In this document: positions 47,283 through 57,421 of the stretch, piece after piece
Layout of the letters: each line of letters begins with the position of its first letter
Numbering within the stretch: the stretch's first letter is position 1
Source: Arenibacter certesii DSM 19833
GTDB lineage: Bacteria > Bacteroidota > Bacteroidia > Flavobacteriales > Flavobacteriaceae
Direction of reading: 5' to 3'
NCBI RefSeq assembly: GCF_000429545.1
Contig: NZ_AUCB01000019.1
Span: forward strand, 1 to 64,000
DNA length: 64,000 nt
Notes under the pieces: generated by a model
The model's input: only the letters and a program-made list of their open reading frames with translations
The model's database searches: none
Told to the model about the DNA's origin: nothing
Translations under genes and position numbers: made by a program

Positions 47283-48029
47283 TTAGATTACTTTGGCTTC
47301 GTTGTGCAAAAGGCTGATTAATTCGTCCAAATTATCGGCATCTACCATTTTGATACTCCCTTTAGGGGCTGGTTTGTCAAAAGCAACATCTTCTGTTGTA
47401 CTATGGGCATCCACCGGTTCTACAACATTTAGCTTTTTTTGTCTTGCCATCATAATTCCTCTCATATTTGGAATCTTAAGGTCGCTTTCAGAAACCAAAC
47501 CTTTTTGTCCTCCAATAACTAACGGAAGAGTAGTAGTCAATTTTTCTTTTCCGCCATCAATTTCTCTTACTGCTGTAGCGTTTTCTCCTTCAATTTCTAA
47601 GCTAATGCAGGAATTCACAAAATTCATACCTAATAAGGTAGCAAGAATACCAGGAACCATCCCGCCATTGTAATCTATGGATTCCCTTCCGGCAATGACT
47701 AAATCGTATCCACCGTCTTTAACAATAGCAGCCAGTTGTTCCGCTACAAAATACCCGTCCAAAGGGTCCGCGTTCACCCTTATGGCTTCGTCCGCACCAA
47801 TGGCCAGTGCTTTTCTTATAGTGGGTTCTGTGGCAGGTCCGCCAACAGTGGCTACATGCACGGTAGCGCCCTGCTTCTCTTTAAACCACATTGCTCTGGT
47901 AAGACCAAATTCATCATTGGGGTTAATCACAAATTGAACACCATTACTATCAAACTTGGTATTGCCTTCGGTGAAATTAATTTTAGACGTCGTATCGGGA
48001 ACGTTGCTGATGCACACTAAAATCTTCAT
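47283..48029 (-). CDS. etfB: Electron transfer flavoprotein subunit beta
   Basis: A 248-residue ETF beta subunit, including NPNDEFGLTRAMWFKE, IGADEAIRVNADPLDG, VIAGRESIDYNGGMVPGILA and LPLVIGGQKGLVSESDLKIPNMRGIMMARQK, the recognition-loop region that contacts dehydrogenases. Starts the etfB-etfA transcript, divergent from pdhB across a 184-base intergenic region. Confidence 0.96.
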   Translation of the reverse strand: MKILVCISNVPDTTSKINFTEGNTKFDSNGVQFVINPNDEFGLTRAMWFKEKQGATVHVATVGGPATEPTIRKALAIGADEAIRVNADPLDGYFVAEQLAAIVKDGGYDLVIAGRESIDYNGGMVPGILATLLGMNFVNSCISLEIEGENATAVREIDGGKEKLTTTLPLVIGGQKGLVSESDLKIPNMRGIMMARQKKLNVVEPVDAHSTTEDVAFDKPAPKGSIKMVDADNLDELISLLHNEAKVI

Positions 48030-48213
48030 ATAAATATATTTTTTAAATCGTTTTTTTTAGAATCACAGCTAAGATACTCATTAAATTTCAAAATACTATG
48101 CATGCATAATATGTTTTTGGGGTTTTTTTAATTATTTACCTCTTAGTATTGATATAATATTTCCTATTTTTGCTTGCACTTTTAGAATTTAACAAAAGAA
48201 TTCCAGTTTACAG

Positions 48214-49191
48214 ATGAAAACAATACAGTTTAGGGAAGCTATTCAGGAAGCAATGTCCGAAGAAATGAGAAGGGACGAGTCCATTTACTTAATGGGAGAG
48301 GAAGTTGCGGAATATAATGGAGCCTATAAAGCTTCTAAAGGAATGTTGGATGAGTTTGGTCCAGAAAGAGTAATTGACACACCTATTTCGGAACTAGGTT
48401 TTGCAGGAGTGGGTGTAGGCTCTGCTATGACCGGTAATAGACCTATTATTGAGTTTATGACCTTTAACTTCTCCTTGGTAGGAATAGATCAAATTATTAA
48501 CAATGCCGCTAAAATTAGGCAAATGTCTGGTGGACAGTTCAATTGTCCTATTGTTTTCCGTGGGCCAACAGGTTCTGCGGGTCAATTGGGGGCAACGCAT
48601 TCACAAGCTTTTGAAAGCTGGTTTGCAAATTGCCCTGGTTTAAAAGTAGTGGTTCCTTCTAATCCTAAGGATGCCAAAGGATTGTTGAAATCTGCTATCC
48701 GTGATAATGATCCTGTTATTTTTATGGAATCTGAGCAGATGTATGGTGATAAGGGAGAAGTTCCTGAAGGAGAATATACTATCCCATTGGGTGTTGCTGA
48801 TATAAGAAGAGAAGGTACAGATGTAACCGTGGTTTCTTTTGGAAAGATTATTAAAGAAGCAGATAAGGCTGCCGATGAATTGGCAAAAGAAGGTATAAGT
48901 ATCGAGATAATAGACTTGCGCACAGTTAAGCCTATGGATTACGAGTGTATATTAAATTCGGTAAAGAAAACTAACAGATTGGTTATTTTGGAAGAAGCAT
49001 GGCCTTTTGGCAACGTAGCAACCGAAATTACGTATTATATCCAGGCAAATGCGTTTGATTACTTAGATGCGCCGATTGCCAAAATTAATACTGCTGACGC
49101 ACCAGCACCCTATTCTCCAGTACTATTTGCAGAATGGTTGCCAGATCACGAAGATGTGATTAAGGCTGTTAAAAAGGTGATGTACAAGTAA
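48214..49191 (+). CDS. pdhB: Pyruvate dehydrogenase E1 component beta subunit
   Basis: A 325-residue transketolase-type beta subunit of the heterotetrameric E1. Landmarks: MGEEVAEYNGAYKASKGM (27-44) with the TPP-contacting Glu, DTPISELGFAGVGVGSAM (54-71), EFMTFNFSLVGIDQIINNAAK and PCM-like DLRTVKPMD...EEAWPFGNVATEI. Member of the 2-oxoacid dehydrogenase E1-beta family; pyruvate is the likely substrate by close resemblance. The E1-alpha gene is not in the window. A -7-like TATTTTTG lies at 48165-48172. Confidence 0.94.
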   Translation: MKTIQFREAIQEAMSEEMRRDESIYLMGEEVAEYNGAYKASKGMLDEFGPERVIDTPISELGFAGVGVGSAMTGNRPIIEFMTFNFSLVGIDQIINNAAKIRQMSGGQFNCPIVFRGPTGSAGQLGATHSQAFESWFANCPGLKVVVPSNPKDAKGLLKSAIRDNDPVIFMESEQMYGDKGEVPEGEYTIPLGVADIRREGTDVTVVSFGKIIKEADKAADELAKEGISIEIIDLRTVKPMDYECILNSVKKTNRLVILEEAWPFGNVATEITYYIQANAFDYLDAPIAKINTADAPAPYSPVLFAEWLPDHEDVIKAVKKVMYK

Positions 49192-49212
49192 AAAGCAAAA
49201 CAAAATTCTTTG

Positions 49213-49250
49213 AGCTTCGTTAACGTTATCTTACTGTTAACGAAGCTTTT
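49213..49250 (+). terminator. Terminator after pdhB
   Basis: AGCTTCGTTAAC pairs perfectly with GTTAACGAAGCT across an 11-base loop; a short T run follows. It starts 22 bases after the stop codon. Confidence 0.8.
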
Positions 49251-49346
49251 ATGTTAAAACCCTATAGTAGTATAAAGTAGGTGGTTACGATTTTTCGTGC
49301 TTTTAATACTAAAAGTTAAATTTAGGCAGGTTTTACAAATAAGACC

Positions 49347-51842
49347 ATGAGAACATTCCTTTTACTCCTACTTTTTGGTACGCTTCAATATGCCTTCTCC
49401 CAGACTAAGGTGGGGGGAGTGGTTATTGATGAAGTCGGGAGTCCTGTGGCATTTGCTAATATATTGTTTAAGAATTCTAGTGAGGGAACTATTACCAATG
49501 ACGACGGTAGGTTCTATATAGAATCTAGCAAAACCCATGATACACTACTAATTTCATTTATAGGGTTTGAATCACAGGAGATTCCCTTAACCACAAAGAC
49601 TACTGTTAATATGAAAGTTGTAATGCTGGAAGCCAGCGAGCAACTCAATGAAGTGGTCCTTTATTTTGGGAAGACGGACAAAAAGAACAATCCAGCTATA
49701 GATATTCTGAAGAAAATTTGGGCGAAAAAGCGAAACAATGGATTGTATATGTTTGAACAGTACCAATATGATAAGTACGAAAAGATACAATTTGATTTAA
49801 ATACAATAGATAGCGCCCTGATGAAGAGTAGGGTGTTTAAGGGACTCGAATTTGTATTTAAGGATTTGGACACTTCCAGAATAACAGGGAAAACTTATTT
49901 GCCCATATTTTTGGATGAAACCTTTTCTAAGGTCTATGGTGACAATATTTCTAAATTAGCTAAGGAGGACGTCTTGGGCAGTAAAAACTCGGGCTTCGAA
50001 AATAATCAAGCTATCATCGCCTTTGTAGAGGATCTGTATTCGGATTATGATATCTATAACAACTACCTAAAATTTTTTGATAAGAGTTTTACAAGTCCCT
50101 TGTCTAAAACAGGTGTGGATACCTATAATTATGTGCTTTCCGATAGTGCTTATATTGACAATAAATGGTGTTATAATATTGTTTACTATCCAAGAAGAAA
50201 AAATGAACTAACCTTTAAGGGGAATTTTTGGGTAAACGATACCACCTATGCGGTTAAAAATATAAATCTAGCCGCAACCAAGAGTGCTAATATTAACTGG
50301 GTTAAGGAGATATATATAGAACAGGAATTTGATGTGGTAAACGATTCTGTGTTTCTTTTAAAAAGAGACTACATGTTGTCGGATTTCAGTTTTTCTAAAA
50401 AGGAAGAGTCTCGCGGGGTATATGGGAAGCGTACTACCGTTTATGATAATTACCGTTTTAATGAAGCTAAACCAAAAGACTTTTATAAGACCAAAACAGA
50501 TCCATTTGATCCCTTAGTTTTAAATAGGGAGGATGTCTTTTGGGAAAATAATCGTTTAGAATCTTTAAATAAAGATGAAAGAGGTATCTATAAATTATTG
50601 GACACTTTAAAAACGGTACCCAAATTTAAGTCCTACTATAATTTGGTAAGTATATTGGGGTCAGGATATGTTGAGATTGATAAATGGAACTTGGATCTGG
50701 GTGAGGTGTTCAGTGTATTTGGATACAATGAGGCAGAAGGTGTGCGACTCAGGGCTGGTGCGCGGACTTACTTTGGGCAGAACGACCCCTGGCGTTTAGA
50801 AGGGTATATGGCGTATGGGTTTGGGGACGATAAGTTTAAATATGGAATATCGGCAAAATTCTTGGTGGATAAAGGAAGTCGTTTAATTATTTCCGGGGGC
50901 ACTCGAAGGGATGTGGAGCAATTAGGGCTTAGTCTAACCGCTACAAATGACGTATTAGGGCGTAGTATCGCTTCTTCATCGGTTTTTACGGTAGGGTCTA
51001 ATGATAGGCTGACCAATATTAACCTAGCTACGTTTAATTTGGAAATGGAGCCGGTTACTAATCTAAGAGTAGGTGTGGGAAGTAGTTTTAGAACGCTAAG
51101 CTCCGCATTGCCAGAGAAGTTTAATCTGGATTATGTAGACCTATCGTCTCCAACAGGGGTTACATCGGAGGTGAAGCAATTTGATATCAATACTACATTG
51201 ATCTATACCCCAGGGAAACGCACTATTGGAAATGGGGTAGAAAGAAAGAATATCAATGACAATTACAGTACCCTGTTTTTGGCCTATACCACTGGTGTTA
51301 AAGATATTCTGGAGAGTGATTTTGATTATAAGAAAATTCAGTTTAGCTATACCCAACCTTGGCAGGTAGGTGGATTTGGTAGGCTTTTAAGTACAGTGGA
51401 AATAGGGAAGACCTATGGTGAAGTGCCCTTAGGGCTCTTAAACGCAATTCCGGGGAATCAAACATTTTTCTCCGTATATAATACCTTTTCCAATCTTAAT
51501 TTTTATGAATTTGTTACCGATACCTATGCTTCAGTGCATTTGGAACATAATTTTAATGGGCGACTTTTTTCTCGGCTTCCCGTGATTAGAAGCTGGAATT
51601 TAAGAGAGATTATAGGGATTAGGGGAGTGTGGGGAGAGTTGTCTAACGAAAATAAGTCATTAAGTGCGCCAGCAAATATCCCACTTATGGCACCCTCGGG
51701 TACTCCTTATTGGGAGTATTCTGTTGGAGTAGGGAATATCTTTAAAATATTGAGGATCGATTTTAACTTTAGGGGCAATTATTTAGATGCTCCCGAAGCA
51801 AGGCCTTTTGGAGTGACCGGATCCTTTGGATTTTATTTCTAA
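49347..51842 (+). CDS. DUF5686/carboxypeptidase-regulatory-like outer-membrane protein
   Basis: An 831-residue outer-membrane protein. Signal peptide to about AFSQ (residue 19), then a carboxypeptidase D regulatory-like domain (22-105: VGGVVIDEVGSPVAFANILFKNSSEGTITND...), then the DUF5686 region with a predicted C-terminal beta barrel ending in FGVTGSFGFYF with a terminal Phe. The layout resembles TonB-dependent receptors without a plug domain. Family members are widespread in Bacteroidota, function unknown. Monocistronic between terminators; the pyrophosphatase gene follows. Confidence 0.88.
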   Translation: MRTFLLLLLFGTLQYAFSQTKVGGVVIDEVGSPVAFANILFKNSSEGTITNDDGRFYIESSKTHDTLLISFIGFESQEIPLTTKTTVNMKVVMLEASEQLNEVVLYFGKTDKKNNPAIDILKKIWAKKRNNGLYMFEQYQYDKYEKIQFDLNTIDSALMKSRVFKGLEFVFKDLDTSRITGKTYLPIFLDETFSKVYGDNISKLAKEDVLGSKNSGFENNQAIIAFVEDLYSDYDIYNNYLKFFDKSFTSPLSKTGVDTYNYVLSDSAYIDNKWCYNIVYYPRRKNELTFKGNFWVNDTTYAVKNINLAATKSANINWVKEIYIEQEFDVVNDSVFLLKRDYMLSDFSFSKKEESRGVYGKRTTVYDNYRFNEAKPKDFYKTKTDPFDPLVLNREDVFWENNRLESLNKDERGIYKLLDTLKTVPKFKSYYNLVSILGSGYVEIDKWNLDLGEVFSVFGYNEAEGVRLRAGARTYFGQNDPWRLEGYMAYGFGDDKFKYGISAKFLVDKGSRLIISGGTRRDVEQLGLSLTATNDVLGRSIASSSVFTVGSNDRLTNINLATFNLEMEPVTNLRVGVGSSFRTLSSALPEKFNLDYVDLSSPTGVTSEVKQFDINTTLIYTPGKRTIGNGVERKNINDNYSTLFLAYTTGVKDILESDFDYKKIQFSYTQPWQVGGFGRLLSTVEIGKTYGEVPLGLLNAIPGNQTFFSVYNTFSNLNFYEFVTDTYASVHLEHNFNGRLFSRLPVIRSWNLREIIGIRGVWGELSNENKSLSAPANIPLMAPSGTPYWEYSVGVGNIFKILRIDFNFRGNYLDAPEARPFGVTGSFGFYF

Positions 51843-51910
51843 ATGAATTTTGGTGATTGCAAAGGAAAAATTTATTAAATTGAAAGTTGAATTAGTATAA
51901 AAACAAATTT

Positions 51911-52441
51911 ATGAGTAACGATGAAATTACTTCGTTCGATGTATTGATCGAAATACCAAAGGGTAGCAGAAACAAGTATGAATACGATTTTGAATTAAAG
52001 AAAATACGTTATGATAGGATGATTTTTTCATCTATGATGTATCCTGCGGATTATGGTTTTATACCGGAAACACTTGCTTTAGACGGAGATCCATTGGATG
52101 TGCTTGTGTTGGTGACCGAGGCAACCTTCCCTGGATGTGTGATGGAAGTAAAACCTATTGGGGTGTTTCATATGGCCGATGAAAAAGGTCCCGATGAAAA
52201 AGTAATCTGTGTGCCTGTTTCTGATCCAGTATGGAATAGGATTAACGATCTTTCCGAGTTAAACCCGCATTTAATAATGGAGATAGAGCACTTCTTTAAG
52301 GTGTACAAGGACCTAGAGAAGAAAAAAGTAGATGTTGGCGGATGGGGCCAATTAGAGGCTGCTAAGGAAATTGTAGCTAAATGTATCAAAAGGTATCAAG
52401 ACAGCGATGTGCCTGCAAAAGACGTGAGCATTAAGTATTAG
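51911..52441 (+). CDS. ppa: Soluble inorganic pyrophosphatase, family I
   Basis: A 176-residue cytoplasmic PPase hydrolysing pyrophosphate to phosphate. The signature DGDPLDVLVL (62-71) holds the metal aspartates, flanked by IPKGSRNKYEYDFEL (15-29), MMYPADYGFIPETL and DEKVICVP; family size is normal. The membrane pyrophosphatase gene starts 116 bases downstream after a strong terminator. Confidence 0.97.
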   Translation: MSNDEITSFDVLIEIPKGSRNKYEYDFELKKIRYDRMIFSSMMYPADYGFIPETLALDGDPLDVLVLVTEATFPGCVMEVKPIGVFHMADEKGPDEKVICVPVSDPVWNRINDLSELNPHLIMEIEHFFKVYKDLEKKKVDVGGWGQLEAAKEIVAKCIKRYQDSDVPAKDVSIKY

Positions 52442-52467
52442 GCCTTTTATTTTTTAGAATTAATTTT

Positions 52468-52501
52468 AAAGCAATATTATACAGATAATATTGCTTTTTT
52501 T
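52468..52501 (+). terminator. Terminator after ppa
   Basis: A 13-bp perfect stem (AAAGCAATATTAT/ATAATATTGCTTT) with a four-base loop and a run of T residues, 26 bases after the stop codon. Confidence 0.92.
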
Positions 52502-52557
52502 ATTCTGTCTTATTTTACTACATTTAGCAACCTAAACAATCAACTAAAACACATTAA

Positions 52558-54975
52558 ATGGAATCAATAATTATTTATGTGCCAATAATTATGGCACTTA
52601 TCGGCCTCGCTTTTATGGCGGTTAAAAGGTCTTGGGTATTAAAACAAGATGCTGGGGATGGTAGAATGAAAGAAATTTCAGATTACATCTATGAGGGGGC
52701 CTTAGCGTTTTTAAAAGCAGAATATAGATTATTGACATTTTTTGTGATAGGTGCAAGTATTGCCTTGGCGGTAGTCTCCTTCATTGTACCAACAACTCAT
52801 ATTCTTATCGTAGTGGCCTTTATATTTGGAGCCTTTTTCTCTGCCCTTGCAGGAAATATGGGGATGAAAATAGCTACTAAGACCAATGTGAGGACCACCC
52901 AGGCGGCCCGTACAAGTTTACCACAGGCACTAAAGGTCTCGTTTGGTGGAGGTACCGTAATGGGACTTGGCGTTGCTGGTCTAGCTGTGCTTGGGCTAAC
53001 AGCAGCCTTTATTCTTTTGTTCCAATATTTTATGAACGGTACTTGGAGCTCCACGGATGATATGACCATAGTGTTGGAAACCTTAGCAGGATTTTCCTTA
53101 GGTGCAGAATCTATTGCCCTTTTCGCAAGAGTGGGAGGCGGAATCTATACCAAAGCTGCTGATGTAGGGGCAGATTTAGTGGGTAAAGTAGAAGCTGGGA
53201 TTCCAGAAGATGACCCTCGTAACCCCGCGACTATTGCAGATAATGTTGGGGATAACGTGGGAGATGTTGCCGGTATGGGTGCAGATTTATTCGGTTCGTA
53301 TGTAGCTACCGTTTTGGCGGCTATGGTATTGGGTAATTACGTGATAAGGGATATGGGAGGCGCTATTGATGATGCCTTTAATGGAATAGGGCCAATTTTA
53401 TTGCCAATGACTATTGCTGGTTTTGGAATTTTGTTTTCTGTAATCGGAACCATGTTGGTTAAAATCAAAAGCAATGATGCTAAAGAAAAAGAAGTGCAAG
53501 GTGCGTTAAACATAGGAAACTGGGTTTCTATAGGGCTAACCTTAATTGCTTGTTATGTTTTAGTTATCTATATGTTACCAGAAACTATGAAAATGGAATT
53601 CTTTGGCGAAGGTTTAAAAGATATTTCCTCAATAAGAGTATTCTATGCTACAGTGATCGGATTGGTTGTAGGAGGTGTTATTTCTTCCATTACCGAATAT
53701 TATACCGGTTTAGGCACCAAGCCTGTATTGGCTATAGTGCAAAAATCTAGTACTGGGGCAGGAACAAATGTGATTGCAGGTTTGGCCACGGGTATGATTT
53801 CTACCTTTCCTACTGTGTTGGTATTTGCTGCAGCGATCTGGTCTTCCTATGCTTTAGCAGGTTTCTATGGTGTGGCATTAGCGGCTTCAGCTATGATGGC
53901 TACTACTGCTATGCAGTTGGCGATCGATGCCTTTGGGCCTATTGCAGATAACGCAGGGGGTATTGCCGAGATGAGTGAGCAGGACCCAATTGTAAGGGAG
54001 CGTACAGATATTTTGGATTCTGTAGGGAATACAACTGCAGCAACCGGGAAAGGATTTGCAATTGCTTCAGCGGCGTTAACCTCACTGGCCTTATTTGCAG
54101 CCTATGTAACTTTTACTGGAATAGATGGAATAAATATTTTTAAAGCGCCTGTTTTGGCTATGCTTTTTGTAGGTGGAATGATTCCTGTTGTCTTTTCTGC
54201 ATTGGCTATGAATTCCGTTGGGAAGGCAGCTATGGACATGGTATATGAAGTGAGGAGACAGTTTAAAGAGATTCCTGGTATTATGGAAGGGACAGGTAAG
54301 CCTGACTATGCCAAATGTGTAGATATATCAACCAAAGCTGCATTACGAGAAATGATGCTGCCAGGAATATTGACTATCGGATTCCCTATAGCCATAGTTC
54401 TTTTAGGGAAATTGGTGTATGGAAGCGATAACCAATTGATTGCAGAAATGTTAGGTGGATATATGGCTGGGGTTACCGTATCGGGTGTGTTATGGGCAAT
54501 TTTCCAGAACAACGCAGGTGGAGCATGGGATAATGCTAAAAAATCATTTGAAGCAGGAGTAGAGATTAATGGAGAAATGACCTATAAAGGATCCGATGCA
54601 CATAAGGCTGCTATTACTGGGGATACCGTAGGAGATCCCTTTAAAGACACATCTGGTCCTTCTATGAACATCCTAATAAAGCTTACCTGTTTAATTGGAT
54701 TGGTGATTGCGCCTATTTTGGGTGGACATGAACTGGAATCTGGGGTTGCCAAGGAAGAAATAAAGGTGGAAATGACATCGGATTCTGAAGATGTGGCGCA
54801 GGCTGTCATAAATTATACTACCATTAAAAATGATAAATCAGTAAAAGAAGAGATAACCTTTAAAGGAACTCGAGAAGAGGTAGAAGCGCAGTTGAAAGCT
54901 TTTGAGAAAACTACCGTCAACGGAGATGATGTTGATATTAAAGTTATTGTCGATAAGGTGGAAATTGGAAAATAA
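52558..54975 (+). CDS. hppA: Ion-pumping membrane pyrophosphatase HppA with C-terminal extension
   Basis: An 805-residue integral membrane enzyme coupling pyrophosphate hydrolysis to H+ and/or Na+ export, with about 16 helices. Catalytic blocks: [20 protein letters not shown] (about 196-215), [18 protein letters not shown] (about 227-244) and [18 protein letters not shown]. The Ala in [10 protein letters not shown] is typical of the potassium-dependent subtype; H+ versus Na+ cannot be told by eye. After the usual end near ILGGHELES (about 728), some 75 hydrophilic residues follow, with two K/E-rich beta-alpha-like repeats, absent from typical family members. Next to ppa. Confidence 0.95.
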   Translation: MESIIIYVPIIMALIGLAFMAVKRSWVLKQDAGDGRMKEISDYIYEGALAFLKAEYRLLTFFVIGASIALAVVSFIVPTTHILIVVAFIFGAFFSALAGNMGMKIATKTNVRTTQAARTSLPQALKVSFGGGTVMGLGVAGLAVLGLTAAFILLFQYFMNGTWSSTDDMTIVLETLAGFSLGAESIALFARVGGGIYTKAADVGADLVGKVEAGIPEDDPRNPATIADNVGDNVGDVAGMGADLFGSYVATVLAAMVLGNYVIRDMGGAIDDAFNGIGPILLPMTIAGFGILFSVIGTMLVKIKSNDAKEKEVQGALNIGNWVSIGLTLIACYVLVIYMLPETMKMEFFGEGLKDISSIRVFYATVIGLVVGGVISSITEYYTGLGTKPVLAIVQKSSTGAGTNVIAGLATGMISTFPTVLVFAAAIWSSYALAGFYGVALAASAMMATTAMQLAIDAFGPIADNAGGIAEMSEQDPIVRERTDILDSVGNTTAATGKGFAIASAALTSLALFAAYVTFTGIDGINIFKAPVLAMLFVGGMIPVVFSALAMNSVGKAAMDMVYEVRRQFKEIPGIMEGTGKPDYAKCVDISTKAALREMMLPGILTIGFPIAIVLLGKLVYGSDNQLIAEMLGGYMAGVTVSGVLWAIFQNNAGGAWDNAKKSFEAGVEINGEMTYKGSDAHKAAITGDTVGDPFKDTSGPSMNILIKLTCLIGLVIAPILGGHELESGVAKEEIKVEMTSDSEDVAQAVINYTTIKNDKSVKEEITFKGTREEVEAQLKAFEKTTVNGDDVDIKVIVDKVEIGK

Positions 54976-55005
54976 TTTACAGAATTAATATTTTAATACT
55001 ATATT

Positions 55006-55041
55006 AAAACCTCGTTTAAAAGACGGGGTTTTTGCTTTTTT
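55006..55041 (+). terminator. Terminator after hppA
   Basis: AAAACCTCGT pairs with ACGGGGTTTT (one G-U) with a seven-base loop, then T-rich DNA. 30 bases after the hppA stop; the next gene starts 20 bases downstream. Confidence 0.78.
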
Positions 55042-55061
55042 AAAAGTAATTTTGATGGAAA

Positions 55062-56327
55062 ATGAACTATAATGATCTGGTGACTTTAGGTATCGCCTTT
55101 GGATTGGGGCTTCTTGTTGGACTTCAGCGTCAGAAGGCCAATGATGAAATGGCTGGGGTTAGGACATTTACCTTAATAGGAATCCTTGGAGTACTATCAG
55201 GATTTTTAACCAGAGACTATGGTAATCCCTATATTTTACCAATATTGGGGATTGCAGTAACTGCTCTCTTGGTTATTGCGAACTTTGTTAAACTAAAGAA
55301 GCTTACCCATCCCGATGTTGGTCAGACTACAGAGGTAGCGGCCTTGTTAATGTTTGCCATTGGAGCATATTTAGTAATGGGGGATAGAGTTTTAGGGGTG
55401 ATAATGGGAGCCTCTATGGCGGTGCTACTTCACTTAAAGGACTGGCTTCACAGCTTTATAGATCGGTTAAAGGATAAGGATATCGCCGCTATAATGACCT
55501 TTGTAGGTATTTCATTGGTGGTGCTGCCCATTTTGCCAAACAAGACCTTTGGGCCCTACCAGGTATTAAATCCGCAGAATATATGGTTGATGGTTACCCT
55601 TATTGTAGGGTTAAGTGTATTGGGGTATTTTATATACAAATTTGTAGGAAAGAAAGTAGGAATTATTTCTAACGGAGTTTTAGGCGGCCTAATCAGTAGT
55701 ACGGCTACAACGGTCAGTTACGCCAAGAAAACAGCAGATACCGCTGGGATAGGTAAGTTGGCGGCGTTTGTAATTACTACAGCTTCTACAATTGCCTTGG
55801 CAAGGGTTATGGTAGAGGTAATTGTAGTAATACCGGAGAAAATTCCTGAAATGCTATTGCCTTTATTGTTTCAATTCGTAGTAATGGCCTTGGTGTGTGT
55901 GGTGCTGTTTTATACGATAACCAAGGACAGTTCCGATGAAAAGATGCCAGAACCTAGTAATCCTGCACAATTTAAGAGTGCATTGCTATTTGGGTTGCTC
56001 TATGGGCTTATTTTATTAGCTGTGGCTTTTGCTAAAGAAGAGTTTGGTAATGAAGCACTGTATGCAGTAGCTATTATTAGTGGGCTCACAGATGTAGATG
56101 CAATTACGCTTTCATTGTCCCAGCTAGTTAAGGGAGGTTCTCTGGAAACTACAACAGGATGGAGGTTAATATTATTGGCTTCGCTCTCTAATTTAGTTTT
56201 TAAGGGAATAGTGGCTGCTGTGATGGGAACAAGGGAATTAACAAAATGGATAGCCTATTCCTTTGGCGTTGCTGTTGTTGCTGGGGTATTATTAATTTGG
56301 CTATGGCCAACAAATTGGCACTTTTAG
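55062..56327 (+). CDS. MgtC/SapB-DUF4010 family membrane protein
   Basis: A 421-residue polytopic membrane protein. The N-terminal part has the MgtC-like GIAFGLGLLVGLQRQK (11-26) and MAGVRTFTLIG, and the rest matches DUF4010 (ISNGVLGGLISSTATTVSYAKK near 203-224; GLTDVDAITLSL near 341). The fused arrangement is a known family of unknown transport or stress role. It ends three bases before the App1-type phosphatase gene, so the two are probably one transcript. Confidence 0.86.
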   Translation: MNYNDLVTLGIAFGLGLLVGLQRQKANDEMAGVRTFTLIGILGVLSGFLTRDYGNPYILPILGIAVTALLVIANFVKLKKLTHPDVGQTTEVAALLMFAIGAYLVMGDRVLGVIMGASMAVLLHLKDWLHSFIDRLKDKDIAAIMTFVGISLVVLPILPNKTFGPYQVLNPQNIWLMVTLIVGLSVLGYFIYKFVGKKVGIISNGVLGGLISSTATTVSYAKKTADTAGIGKLAAFVITTASTIALARVMVEVIVVIPEKIPEMLLPLLFQFVVMALVCVVLFYTITKDSSDEKMPEPSNPAQFKSALLFGLLYGLILLAVAFAKEEFGNEALYAVAIISGLTDVDAITLSLSQLVKGGSLETTTGWRLILLASLSNLVFKGIVAAVMGTRELTKWIAYSFGVAVVAGVLLIWLWPTNWHF

Positions 56328-56330
56328 GTT

Positions 56331-57344
56331 ATGGGTTGGTTCAGTAGAGATCCCTTGCAGATCATCGCTTTTCAGACTTACGGTACTTCCCGTAATTTAT
56401 ATATAAAAGGTCGTGCTTTGGAAGATGAGGATATTGACTTGTCTAAAAAAAATATTTTTCATCTAGTGGTCAATTCTTGGAAGCGATTTAAAACCGATGT
56501 GGTGGGTAATGCTAAACTAGAGTTGACTCTTTCCAATGGATTTAAGCATGAGTTTAAAACGGACAAGGAAGGGTATTTCTTGGTGAGACTCCAACTAGAA
56601 GGTCAGCCTCCCGAATGTAATGAAGAAGGGTGGTTGATTTATGAACTTTCCTATGCAGATGTTGAACTTGAGCGAAAAATTCAGCTAGAAAATAGGTTCC
56701 CCGGAAAGATGTTGGTGCCATCTCTAAAGTCGAATTATGGGGTGATTAGCGATATAGATGACACTATTTTACATACAGGAATAGTTTCTCTACTAAAGTG
56801 GCGCGTTATCTATAACACGTTGTTTAAAACCCCTGGAAAGCGATTGCCTTTTGCCGGTGCGGCAGACTTTTATCATCTTTTGCACAGAGGGCCAACCGGG
56901 AAAGCGGCAAACCCTATTTTTTACGTGAGCAATAGCCCCTGGAATTTGTACCGCTATCTAGAATTCTTTTTAAAAAACAATAATTTTCCTAAAGGCCCCA
57001 TTCTATTGAGGAGCTTAAGTTCTTTTTTTAAAAAGAATAAGGTTGTAAATGGAGAAAGCTTATCGCATAAGCCCCATGAAATACTCAATATTTTGGATAT
57101 GTATCCTGAACTTTCCTTTATCTTAATTGGGGATAGTGGGGAGCGGGATGCCGATATTTATCTCGATATCGCCCAACGTTTCCCAGATAGAATTAAGGCT
57201 ATTTACTTGAGAAGTGTGGCTCATAAGAAAAGGATGTTTCGGGTTAAAAGCCTATTTTCAGACTATAAAACCGTTCCAGTGTTGTTGGTGGAAAATTCCG
57301 ATGAGGCCGTAATACATGCCAGGGAAAATGGGTTTATTCGCTAA
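56331..57344 (+). CDS. App1-type (DUF2183) phosphatase-like protein
   Basis: A 337-residue cytoplasmic protein. Residues about 30-130 form a small beta-rich domain; residues 140-320 are a HAD-like App1 catalytic domain with the nucleophile motif GVISDIDDTILHTGI (about 139-153, DxDxT) and LIGDSGERDADIY (about 264-276). Yeast App1 is a phosphatidate phosphatase in actin patches; bacterial homologs may hydrolyse phosphatidate or other phosphate esters. Encoded directly after the DUF4010 protein. Confidence 0.88.
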   Translation: MGWFSRDPLQIIAFQTYGTSRNLYIKGRALEDEDIDLSKKNIFHLVVNSWKRFKTDVVGNAKLELTLSNGFKHEFKTDKEGYFLVRLQLEGQPPECNEEGWLIYELSYADVELERKIQLENRFPGKMLVPSLKSNYGVISDIDDTILHTGIVSLLKWRVIYNTLFKTPGKRLPFAGAADFYHLLHRGPTGKAANPIFYVSNSPWNLYRYLEFFLKNNNFPKGPILLRSLSSFFKKNKVVNGESLSHKPHEILNILDMYPELSFILIGDSGERDADIYLDIAQRFPDRIKAIYLRSVAHKKRMFRVKSLFSDYKTVPVLLVENSDEAVIHARENGFIR

Positions 57345-57376
57345 CAATGTATTATGTCACTGTGAAACAGCTAATT

Positions 57377-57396
57377 AAATTTCTTGGAAATTTTTT
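57377..57396 (+). terminator. Terminator between the App1-type and kinase genes
   Basis: AAATTTC pairs with GAAATTT around a TTG loop, followed by more T. 32 bases after the phosphatase stop, between convergent genes. Confidence 0.6.
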
Positions 57397-57421
57397 ATAG
57401 CGATTAACCCATTTTCAGAAC

